From Burkholderiaceae bacterium (lineage in GTDB: Bacteria; Pseudomonadota; Gammaproteobacteria; Burkholderiales; Burkholderiaceae): a DNA stretch of 64,000 nucleotides. A program made the position numbers and the translations under genes. The stretch covers positions 136,060-200,059 of the forward strand of contig JAJPEN010000026.1 in assembly GCA_021166835.1 (NCBI GenBank), in the 5' to 3' direction. This document shows positions 53,427 through 60,196 of this stretch, piece after piece (position 1 is the first letter of the stretch; each line of letters begins with the position of its first letter). Below the pieces are notes generated by a model. The model had not been told where the DNA came from, did not search any database, and worked only from the letters and a program-made list of their open reading frames with translations.

Positions 53427-53450
53427 GTTCAAGTGAACGTTCAGGTGAAC
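53427..53450. promoter_or_regulatory. Twin adjacent palindromes, candidate activator-binding sites
   Basis: Two 12-bp palindromes lie back to back: GTTCAAGTGAAC (53427-53438) and GTTCAGGTGAAC (53439-53450), each GTTCA-2-TGAAC. They sit 12 bases before the sigma-54 activator gene and about 80-100 bases upstream of a sigma-54-type promoter on the plus strand, the usual spacing for an enhancer site. Binding by the neighbouring activator is inferred. Confidence 0.6.
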
Positions 53451-53529
53451 GCGGACATGATAGCCGCTACGCCGTCGTTCTCGGTCGATTTTGGGTCCGC
53501 GGCCCCGCGAATCAACGACTTGCACGAAC

Positions 53530-53545
53530 TGGCACGTTGCTGGCT
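53530..53545 (+). promoter_or_regulatory. Candidate sigma-54 (-24/-12) promoter
   Basis: TGGCACGTTGCTGGCT matches the consensus TGGCACG-N4-TTGCW except for one base in the -12 element. The invariant GG and GC are present with 10 bases between them. It points at the CuA subunit gene (start 53600), giving a leader of about 45 bases. Confidence 0.6.
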
Positions 53546-53599
53546 TTGCTTCGAGGGACACGAGCGCGTCGCTCGTTCACCCACGAAAGGACGACCTCG

Positions 53600-54142
53600 A
53601 TGCAGGACACTGCATGGTTCATCTCGCTCACGCTGATGGGACTGCTGCTGGCGGTCTTCGTGTTCGTCTGGTCGCAGTCCTCGGTGCGCGAGGAGGACTT
53701 CACTCCGCTGCAGAAGCGCGCGTACCGGCTGCGCGCGCGCCTGTTCTGGGCGCTCGTCCTCACGCTGGGGCCGGCGATGCTCTACAACCTGATCGACCTA
53801 CCGTACGCAGCCGCCGACGCGCGCGAGCGCGACGCGCAGGTGATCGACGCGGTCGGCCACCAGTGGTACTGGCAACTCAGCCGCAACGAGGTCCGGGCCG
53901 GGGAGCCGGTGCTGTTCCGCGTGACCAGTGCTGACGTCAACCACGGCTTCGGCGTCTACGACACCGGATCGCGGCTCGTCGCGCAGACGCAGGCGATGCC
54001 GGGCTACACCAACGTGCTGCGCCACACCTTCGCGCAGCCGGGAAAGTACCGCGTGCTCTGCCTGGAGTACTGCGGCCTCGTGCATCACAACATGATCGCC
54101 GAGATCGACGTCGTCGAAGCGCGCGGCGCGGCGAAGGAGTGA
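53600..54142 (+). CDS. CuA-containing subunit II of a heme-copper oxidase-family enzyme (NorY/CoxB-like)
   Basis: 180 residues: two hydrophobic spans (about 5-24 and 47-66) and a periplasmic cupredoxin with a complete CuA site: His115, Cys154, Glu156, Cys158, His162 and Met165 (CLEYCGLVHHNM). Short B-type subunit II layout. It accepts electrons from a soluble cytochrome c. AAAGGA precedes ATG 53600. It is first in a three-gene operon with the catalytic subunit 4 bases downstream. Confidence 0.85.
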   Translation: MQDTAWFISLTLMGLLLAVFVFVWSQSSVREEDFTPLQKRAYRLRARLFWALVLTLGPAMLYNLIDLPYAAADARERDAQVIDAVGHQWYWQLSRNEVRAGEPVLFRVTSADVNHGFGVYDTGSRLVAQTQAMPGYTNVLRHTFAQPGKYRVLCLEYCGLVHHNMIAEIDVVEARGAAKE

Positions 54143-54146
54143 AACG

Positions 54147-55625
54147 ATGGCAGCCCAGGAAACGACGATCGATCGCGGCGCGCACCCGGCGGTGCTCGCC
54201 TACCTCTGCATTGCGATGCTCGTGCTGCTGCTGATGATGGTGTTCGGCGCGCTGATGCGCATGGAGCAGGCCGAGTTCATCGCGATGGGGCCGATGTGGT
54301 TCTACGAGCTGATGACGCTGCACGGCGCGGGCATGGTCGGCGTCGCGGGAATCGCCGGCATCGCGATCCTCTGGCACTTCCTCGGCCAGTACGTCCGGTT
54401 GTCGGCGCCGGTGTTCGTCGCCAACCTCGTGCTCTTCGTCGCCGGCGTGGCGATGATCCTGGCCGCCGTGCTCGGCGGGAACTTCCACGGCGGCTGGACC
54501 TTCCTGCATCCGCTGCCGTCGAAGTCGATGGGAACCTGGAGCCCGAACGCCGCCGCGCTCTTCCTCGGAGGAATGCTGGTCATCGGCACCGGCTTCCTGC
54601 TGCTGCACCTGGATATCGCGCGCGCGATCCTCGCGCGCGAGGGGGGCTTCGGCCGCGCGCTCGGCTGGCCGCAGCTGTTCGGGCGCGCAGAGACAGCGCC
54701 GCCGCCGCCGACGATCGTCGCGGCGACGATGGCGACGATCGTCAACCTGATCGGCATCGTCGCCGGCGCGGCGATCCTTTCGATGATGCTGGTGAACCTG
54801 TATTTCCCCGATTTCGGCGTCGACGCGCTGCTCGCGAAGAACCTCATCTACTTCTTCGGCCACGTGTTCATCAACGCGACGATCTACATGGCCGTGATCG
54901 CCGTCTACGAGATCCTGCCGCGCTACACGCAACGGCCGTGGAAGGCGAACCGCGTGTTCCTCGCTTCGTGGACCGCCTCGACGGTGCTGGTGCTCTTCAT
55001 CTATCCGCATCACCTGCTGATGGACTTCGCGATGCCGAAGTGGATGCTGGTGATGGGGCACGTGGTCGGCTACCTGAACACCTTCCCGATCCTCGTCGTC
55101 ACCGCCTACGGCGGGCTGATGCTGGTCTACCGTTCGGGCATCCGCTGGGACATGGCCTCGGGGCTGCTGTTCGTGTCGCTGTTCGGCTGGTCGGCCGGCG
55201 TGATGCCGGCGTTCATCGACGGCACGATCCCCGTCAACTACGTCATGCACAACACGCTGTGGGTGCCGGGGCATTTCCACACCTACCTGCTGCTCGGCAT
55301 GATGACGATGGTGTTCGGATTCCTCTACTACATCGGCAAGAGCGCGCGCGAGATGCGCGAGCGCCTGGTCGATCGCGCGGCGTTCGCCGTGTTCGTCGTC
55401 GCCACCCTCGGCTTCACGCTGAGCTTCCTGTACTCGGGCCGCAGCGGCGCGGCGCGCCGCTACGCGGTGCACCTGCCCGAATGGGTGCCGTACGACCGCA
55501 TCGCCTCGGTGTTCGCGGTGCTGGTCGTGGCAGCCGTTGCCGTGTTCGCGACCCGGTTCCTGCTGCGCCTGCCCGCCGCATCGGTCGACGCGCCGCGGGC
55601 GACGCTGGCCGGCAGCATGACCTGA
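54147..55625 (+). CDS. Heme-copper oxidase-family catalytic subunit lacking the active-site Tyr; putative CuA-type nitric oxide reductase (NorS-like)
   Basis: 492 residues, about 12-13 spans. Low-spin heme ligands are His59 (LHGAGM) and His378, the high-spin heme ligand His376 (VPGHFHTYLL), and the CuB ligands His239, His288 and His289 (GHVFIN, YPHHLL). In B-type oxidases the residue four after His239 is the Tyr cross-linked to it; here it is Asn243. Loss of this Tyr argues against O2 reduction and fits the CuA-linked NO reductase groups described as sNOR/bNOR. A divergent oxidase remains possible. AAGGAG precedes the ATG. Confidence 0.8.
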   Translation: MAAQETTIDRGAHPAVLAYLCIAMLVLLLMMVFGALMRMEQAEFIAMGPMWFYELMTLHGAGMVGVAGIAGIAILWHFLGQYVRLSAPVFVANLVLFVAGVAMILAAVLGGNFHGGWTFLHPLPSKSMGTWSPNAAALFLGGMLVIGTGFLLLHLDIARAILAREGGFGRALGWPQLFGRAETAPPPPTIVAATMATIVNLIGIVAGAAILSMMLVNLYFPDFGVDALLAKNLIYFFGHVFINATIYMAVIAVYEILPRYTQRPWKANRVFLASWTASTVLVLFIYPHHLLMDFAMPKWMLVMGHVVGYLNTFPILVVTAYGGLMLVYRSGIRWDMASGLLFVSLFGWSAGVMPAFIDGTIPVNYVMHNTLWVPGHFHTYLLLGMMTMVFGFLYYIGKSAREMRERLVDRAAFAVFVVATLGFTLSFLYSGRSGAARRYAVHLPEWVPYDRIASVFAVLVVAAVAVFATRFLLRLPAASVDAPRATLAGSMT

Positions 55626-55638
55626 GAAGGGTCGAGCC

Positions 55639-56262
55639 GTGAGCAGGCGCCTCGCGGACGGGCATGCTCCGGCGCATCGCCCGCGCATCGCGGGACCGCC
55701 GTGGCGCCCGCTTGCGATCGCACTGCCGGTGGCGCTCGCCACGCCGTGGATGCGCGGCTGGCTCGAATCCTCGATGTCGCTGCACATGCTCGTGCAGATG
55801 CCACTGCTCGCCGCCGCGGGTTTCGCGGCTGCGATGGCGCTGCCCGCGCGAAGTCGCGAGGCGATCGCGCTCTGCGTCGGCGGGGCGCTTCCGTGCCTGC
55901 TCGTCGCATCGCTCGCGTCGATGTTCTGGATGATTCCGCGCGCGCTCGATCTCGCGCTCTCCGAACCGACCCTCGAAGCGGTCAAGTTCGTCACCCTGCC
56001 GCTTCTCGTCGGCGCGCCGCTCGCGCTCGCGTGGCCGCGGCTGGGGATGCTCGGCCGCGGTTTCGTCTGGACCAACTTCGCCAGCATGCTTGCCGTGCTC
56101 GGCTGGCTGTACCGGGCGTCGCCGCTGCGCGCCTGCAACGCATATCCGGTATCGGATCAGCGCGAAGCAGGCGAGTGGCTGATCTTCCTGGCGATCGCGA
56201 TTTTCGTCGGGTGGCTGGCAACGCTCTTCGCGGCGCCGCCATCGCGGCAGCGGATGCGCTGA
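55639..56262 (+). CDS. Multi-span membrane protein of unknown function, third gene of the heme-copper operon
   Basis: 207 residues from a GTG start, 13 bases after the catalytic subunit gene. About five hydrophobic segments, with the distinctive SSMSLHMLVQMPLLAAAGF and WMIPRALDLALSEP segments containing a His and acidic residues, and a final loop with RACNAYPVSDQREAGEWL. No family could be named. Position suggests an assembly factor or accessory subunit; published NorSY clusters also carry an extra small membrane protein gene. Confidence 0.7.
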   Translation: MSRRLADGHAPAHRPRIAGPPWRPLAIALPVALATPWMRGWLESSMSLHMLVQMPLLAAAGFAAAMALPARSREAIALCVGGALPCLLVASLASMFWMIPRALDLALSEPTLEAVKFVTLPLLVGAPLALAWPRLGMLGRGFVWTNFASMLAVLGWLYRASPLRACNAYPVSDQREAGEWLIFLAIAIFVGWLATLFAAPPSRQRMR

Positions 56263-56280
56263 TCGCGGATCAGGGCTTCT

Positions 56281-56943
56281 TCAGAGCACCGACTCGAGCC
56301 AGACGCCGAGGTCGGCGATCTCCTCCGGGCAGACCGCGTGCCCCATCGGATATTCGCGCCACTGCAGCGGGTAGCCGAGCGCTTCGAGGAGCGTCCGCGA
56401 AGCGCGCGCGCGTTCGATGCCGACCATGTCGTCGTACACGCCGTGGGCATAGAAGATCGGCACCCGCGCGTTCGCCGCGCTGCGCTCGGCCTCGAGCGTC
56501 GTGTGCAGCGGCAGCCAGGTCGACAGCGCGAGAAGGCCGGCGAGCGCTTCTCCGTACCGAAGCCCCGCCTGCAGCGCGATCGCGCCGCCCTGCGAGAACC
56601 CGGCGAGGACGATGCGCGCTGCGGCGATCCCGCGCTCCCTCTCGCGCTCGATCAGCTGCGCGACGATGCGCTCGGAGGCGCGGATGCCGGCCTCGTCCTG
56701 TCGCGCGCCGCCGAGCTCGGCGATGTCGTACCAGGCACGCATCGGCATGCCGCCGTTGATCGTCACCGGCCGGACCGGTGCGTTGGGGAACACGAATCTC
56801 ACCGACAGCGGCGGTGCCAGCCGCAGCTCGGGCACGATCGGCTCGAAGTCGTGCGCGTCGGCGCCGAGCCCGTGCAGCCAGATCACCGCGGCGTCAGGCC
56901 GATCGCCGGTCTGGATTTCGACCGCGTCGTGCATCGGGTTCAT
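56281..56943 (-). CDS. Carboxylesterase/phospholipase family serine hydrolase
   Basis: Alpha/beta hydrolase of 220 residues. Oxyanion segment VIWLHGLGADAHDF, nucleophile elbow GFSQGGA, catalytic Asp in VYDDMVG and His in YPMGHAVCPEE. It resembles EstB/YpfH-type short-chain esterases. ATG at 56943 (MNPMHDAVEIQ) is preferred over an upstream in-frame start at 57009, which would overlap the divergent cysteine synthase gene. Confidence 0.9.
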   Translation of the reverse strand: MNPMHDAVEIQTGDRPDAAVIWLHGLGADAHDFEPIVPELRLAPPLSVRFVFPNAPVRPVTINGGMPMRAWYDIAELGGARQDEAGIRASERIVAQLIERERERGIAAARIVLAGFSQGGAIALQAGLRYGEALAGLLALSTWLPLHTTLEAERSAANARVPIFYAHGVYDDMVGIERARASRTLLEALGYPLQWREYPMGHAVCPEEIADLGVWLESVL

Positions 56944-57008
56944 CGCGACATTGTATGGTGGGTACCGCGCGGGCTGCAGGCGCGAGAATTCGGGGAGGAG
57001 GAGACGCA

Positions 57009-58028
57009 ATGAACGAGATCGTCGACGGATTCGTCGGCGCCATCGGCAACACGCCGCTGATCCGGTTGCGCCGCGCCTCCGAGCGCACCGGCTGCGAGAT
57101 CCTGGCGAAGGCCGAGTTCCTCGAGCCCGGCGGATCGATCAAGGACCGCACCGCGCTGTTCCTCGTCGACGACGGCGAGCGACGCGGACTTCTGCGGCCG
57201 GGCGGCGTGGTCGTCGAAGGAACCGCCGGCAACACCGGCATCGGTCTGACGCTGGTCGCGAATGCGCGCGGCTACCGCACGATCATCGTCATCCCCGAGA
57301 CGCAGAGCCGCGAGAAGAAGGACCTGCTTCGCCTGTACGGCGCCGACGTGCGCGAAGTGCCGGCCGCGCCGTTTCGCGATCCGGGCAACTACGTTCACGT
57401 GGCCGAGCGGCTCGCAGCCGAACTGGCCGAGCGCGAGCCGAACGGCGCCTTCTACGCCAATCAGTGGGACAACCTCGCGAACCGCGAGGGACATCGCGCG
57501 AGCACCGGGCCCGAGATCTGGCGACAGACGGGCGGGCGCATCGACGGCTTCGTCTGTGCGATCGGAACGGGTGGCACGCTTGCCGGCATTTCGGCCTACC
57601 TGAAATCGGTGCATCCGCGGATTCGCACGGCAGTTGCCGACCCCGTCGGGGCCGCGATGTACTCGTGGTTCAAGCACGGCCGACTCGAATCCTCCGGCAG
57701 TTCGATCACCGAAGGCATCGGACTGGGTCGCGTGACGGCGAACGTCGACGCCGCGCCGGTCGACGACGCCTACCGGATCGAGGACGCCGAAGCGCTCGAG
57801 GTCGTGTTCGAACTGCTGCGCGACGAGGGCCTGTGCGTCGGCGGTTCGAGCGGCGTGAACGTCGCGGGAGCGATACGGCTCGCGCGCGACCTCGGCCCCG
57901 GACATACCGTCGTGACGGTGCTCGCCGATTCGGGCCAGCGCTACCGCTCGAAACTGTTCGATCCGGCGTTCCTGAAGGCGCGCGGGCTGCCCGCGCCATC
58001 GTGGCTCGAAGGCGGCGCCGGCGGCTGA
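57009..58028 (+). CDS. cysK: Cysteine synthase family PLP enzyme
   Basis: Fold-type II PLP enzyme that makes cysteine from O-acetylserine (or a related beta-replacement). 339 residues: PLP Lys45 in PGGSIKDR, the substrate loop EGTAGNTGIGL, phosphate-binding GTGGTLAG and the C-terminal LADSGQRYRSKLF. ATG at 57009 follows GGAGGAGG with good spacing. CysK, CysM and cystathionine beta-synthase-like members cannot be fully separated by eye. Confidence 0.88.
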   Translation: MNEIVDGFVGAIGNTPLIRLRRASERTGCEILAKAEFLEPGGSIKDRTALFLVDDGERRGLLRPGGVVVEGTAGNTGIGLTLVANARGYRTIIVIPETQSREKKDLLRLYGADVREVPAAPFRDPGNYVHVAERLAAELAEREPNGAFYANQWDNLANREGHRASTGPEIWRQTGGRIDGFVCAIGTGGTLAGISAYLKSVHPRIRTAVADPVGAAMYSWFKHGRLESSGSSITEGIGLGRVTANVDAAPVDDAYRIEDAEALEVVFELLRDEGLCVGGSSGVNVAGAIRLARDLGPGHTVVTVLADSGQRYRSKLFDPAFLKARGLPAPSWLEGGAGG

Positions 58029-58056
58029 CGCATCCCCCCGGTCGTCGCCCGCGGCC

Positions 58057-58641
58057 TTAGGGCGCCGACAGGCGGATCTTCTGACCGATCCGCAAGCGGC
58101 GCGGGTCGGCGATGCCGTTCCAGCGCGCCAGGTCCTTCGCATCGACGTTGTGCTTCTTCGCGATCGCCGCCAGCGTGTCGCCGCGCTGGATCGTGTAGTC
58201 CCCGCTGCCGGCCTTCGGTGTCGCGGCCTTGCGCATGCGCGTGGCCTGCGCTGCGCCGTTCTTCGCGCCGTTCTGCGACCCGGCTGCGGAATCGCTCGCT
58301 GCAGGAGCCGGGCTCAGACGCGGCGACGACTGGCTGCTCGAAAGCGGCGGCGTGGCGCCCGCGGGGTCGGCGTTGCCGACGGCGGGATTCGCCGTGGCGT
58401 TCTGCGAGGCGCCGGCATCGCTGCGCGATGCACCGGCCGCACTGGCCGCATCGGCCGCGCCCGTTGCGCCCACTGCGCCCGCCGCATTCGTCGGCGCTGC
58501 GCCTGACGGCGTCGCACCCGCCGCCGCTTCGCCGGCGGGAGCGGCCGGCGCAGGATCGGCCGCGCTCGTCGATGCCGGCTCTTCCTTGCCGCAACCGAAG
58601 AGGAACAGGGATACCAGCACCGAGGCCATCGCTACACGCAT
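58057..58641 (-). CDS. LysM-domain lipoprotein
   Basis: 194 residues: lipoprotein signal with lipobox LFGC (Cys near residue 17), a long Ala/Gly/Ser/Pro low-complexity linker (about 25-140), then one C-terminal LysM module (about 146-192, DYTIQRGDTLAAIAKKHNV and LRIGQKIRL) for peptidoglycan binding. ATG at 58641 follows AAGGAG. Probably tethers the membrane to the cell wall; the exact role is unknown. Confidence 0.87.
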   Translation of the reverse strand: MRVAMASVLVSLFLFGCGKEEPASTSAADPAPAAPAGEAAAGATPSGAAPTNAAGAVGATGAADAASAAGASRSDAGASQNATANPAVGNADPAGATPPLSSSQSSPRLSPAPAASDSAAGSQNGAKNGAAQATRMRKAATPKAGSGDYTIQRGDTLAAIAKKHNVDAKDLARWNGIADPRRLRIGQKIRLSAP

Positions 58642-58794
58642 ATCGACTCCTTCTCGCTTCTTTCCGACCCGTTCGGAACATCGCCCGCGGGTATGGGCAT
58701 TGCACGATCCGCCCCATGGCGCGCGAGCGCCGATCGCTTCGTGGGGGCAGACCCTGCACCGAGAAGCAAACGTATCACCCGAGAGGAACCGAGC

Positions 58795-59415
58795 ATGCGC
58801 AGCACATTGGTTGGAGTGTTCGACGATCGCCAGGCCGCGGAACACGCGCGCGACGAACTGCTACGCGCAGGATTCGCCGACGACGAAGTGGATCTCAGGA
58901 CCGGCGCCGAGGATCGCGCGTGGCGCGAGTCGGACGACCGGCGCGTGGCCGCCGATCGCCGCGCCTATGACGACGAGTCGCAAACGTCGATCGGCGAGAC
59001 GGTCGCCGACTGGTTCCGTTCGCTGTTCGGCTTCGACGACGAACAGGACGCGGGCATCTACGCCGAGGCCCTGCGGCGCGGCGAAAGCGTCGTCACCGTA
59101 GACGCATCCGACGGCGATCGGCTCGACCGCGCAACCGACATCCTCGAGGACTGCGGCTCGGTCGACATCGACGCGATGGCGAACGAGTGGCAACTGCAAG
59201 GCTGGGCCCGGCCGAGCGGCGCGGGCGACACGCGCGCGATTCCCGTCGTCGAGGAGCGGTCGCGCATCGGCAAGCGCGTCGTCGGCCGGCGTCGTCTTCG
59301 CGTCTACACGCGCCTGGTCGAGGAGCCGGGCGCGGCGGGGCCGGACGAAGGCGCGGCGCGACCGGACCCGGGCGCCGCGCGATCCGACCCGGGCGCCACG
59401 CGATCCGACATTTGA
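58795..59415 (+). CDS. Stress-type protein with YsnF/DUF2382-like C-terminus
   Basis: 206 residues. The N-terminal half ([20 protein letters not shown]) resembles general stress protein 17M-type domains. The region [18 protein letters not shown] resembles the DUF2382 repeat. The tail is four 7-residue repeats (GAARPDP-like) that end the protein. ATG at 58795 follows GAGAGGA. Function is not established in the family; some members respond to stress. Confidence 0.75.
   Translation: MRSTLVGVFDDRQAAEHARDELLRAGFADDEVDLRTGAEDRAWRESDDRRVAADRRAYDDESQTSIGETVADWFRSLFGFDDEQDAGIYAEALRRGESVVTVDASDGDRLDRATDILEDCGSVDIDAMANEWQLQGWARPSGAGDTRAIPVVEERSRIGKRVVGRRRLRVYTRLVEEPGAAGPDEGAARPDPGAARSDPGATRSDI
59329..59412 (+). 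repeat. Four in-frame 21-nt repeats at the end of the stress-protein gene
   Basis: Units at 59329, 59350, 59371 and 59392 encode [21 protein letters not shown] and GATRSDI. The array runs to the stop codon. Confidence 0.9.
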
Positions 59416-59440
59416 CAGCCGCATCCCGGCTAGGCATTCT
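59412..59440 (+). promoter_or_regulatory. Candidate sigma-70 promoter for the glycine riboswitch transcript
   Basis: A perfect TTGACA -35 (59412-59417) overlaps the stop codon of the preceding gene. A weak -10 CATTCT (59435-59440) lies 17 bases further. The predicted start near 59447 is just before the riboswitch. Confidence 0.5.
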
Positions 59441-59454
59441 GCGCGCAGCCGGTC

Positions 59455-59681
59455 AGCCGCTGTGGGAGAGACCGCGTGCAGCCCGCCTTCGTGCGCAGGC
59501 GGCGCGCGGCGCCGAAGGTGTACATCGCCCCGTAAACTCTCAGGCAAAAGGACTTCAGCGGTTCGGCTCTCTGGAGAGTAGGCAGTACCGAGGCGTATCG
59601 CGCATCGGTGCCGGCCTCGCCGAAGGAAACAGACGGCGCTTCGGCGCCGTCGAATGTCTCAGGCAAACGGACAGAGGGGGC
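59455..59681 (+). ncRNA. Tandem glycine riboswitch (two aptamers)
   Basis: Two glycine aptamers in series are recognisable from their conserved cores. The first has GGGAGAGACC (from 59464), GCGCCGAAGG and CTCTCAGGCAAAAGGAC (ending 59553). The second has CTGGAGAGT (from 59571), CGCCGAAGGAAACAGAC and TGTCTCAGGCAAACGGAC with AGAGGGGG after it. The GGAGAG/CTCTC pairing closes each aptamer. It lies directly upstream of gcvH-gcvP, the expected target, and would turn on glycine cleavage when glycine is abundant. Confidence 0.93.
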
Positions 59682-59735
59682 TCCGATTCCACTGTCGCGT
59701 ACGGCGAGGCCACACGCCGCTTCCGGAGCCCATCC

Positions 59736-60122
59736 TTGGACAACCCTGCCGAACTCCGCTACACGTCGACGCACGAATGGGTGCGTCGCGAAACCGACGG
59801 CACGCTGACCGTCGGCATCACCTTCCACGCGCAGGACGCGCTCGGCGAACTGGTCTACGTCGAACTGCCCGATGCCGGACGAACGCTGAAGCAGGGCGAA
59901 GCCTGCGTCGTCGTCGAATCGACGAAGGCCGCCTCCGACGTCTACGCGCCGGTCGACGGCGAAGTGGTCGAGACCAACGCGGCGCTCGCCGACGCGCCGG
60001 AGACGGTCAATGCCGAGCCTTTCGGCGCCGGTTGGCTGTTCCGCATGCGACCGAGCGATCCGTCGCAGCTCGACGCGCTGCTCGACGCCGCCCGATACAC
60101 GGCAGGCCCCGGATCCGAGTGA
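59736..60122 (+). CDS. gcvH: Glycine cleavage system H protein
   Basis: Lipoyl carrier of the glycine cleavage system, 128 residues. [17 protein letters not shown] near the start and lipoylation Lys64 in [17 protein letters not shown]. There is no ATG or GTG start; TTG at 59736 has GGAG 7 bases upstream and gives the normal N-terminus. gcvT, which usually precedes gcvH, is absent between the riboswitch and this gene. Confidence 0.93.
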   Translation: MDNPAELRYTSTHEWVRRETDGTLTVGITFHAQDALGELVYVELPDAGRTLKQGEACVVVESTKAASDVYAPVDGEVVETNAALADAPETVNAEPFGAGWLFRMRPSDPSQLDALLDAARYTAGPGSE

Positions 60123-60130
60123 TTCGCCGC

Positions 60131-60154
60131 AGCGGCGCGTGAACGCGCGCCGCT
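60131..60154 (+). repeat. Hairpin between gcvH and gcvP
   Basis: AGCGGCGCG (60131-60139) and CGCGCCGCT (60146-60154) form a perfect 9-bp stem with a 6-nt loop in the 74-base gap. A pyrimidine-rich CCTCCCCTTTTCCC follows. It could lower gcvP expression or protect the gcvH transcript. Confidence 0.5.
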
Positions 60155-60196
60155 CGTGTTCGACCTCCCCTTTTCCCGATGCCGGGACCCCATTCG

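Noticed and set aside
53600..55625. Ordinary ba3-type cytochrome c oxidase
   Set aside because: Overall B-type layout fits, but the cross-linked Tyr is replaced by Asn243, so an oxygen reductase call is not justified without phylogeny.
56943..56960. Leaderless promoter for the esterase gene (TACAAT 5 bases before the ATG)
   Set aside because: No -35 or extended -10 element accompanies it; too weak to call.
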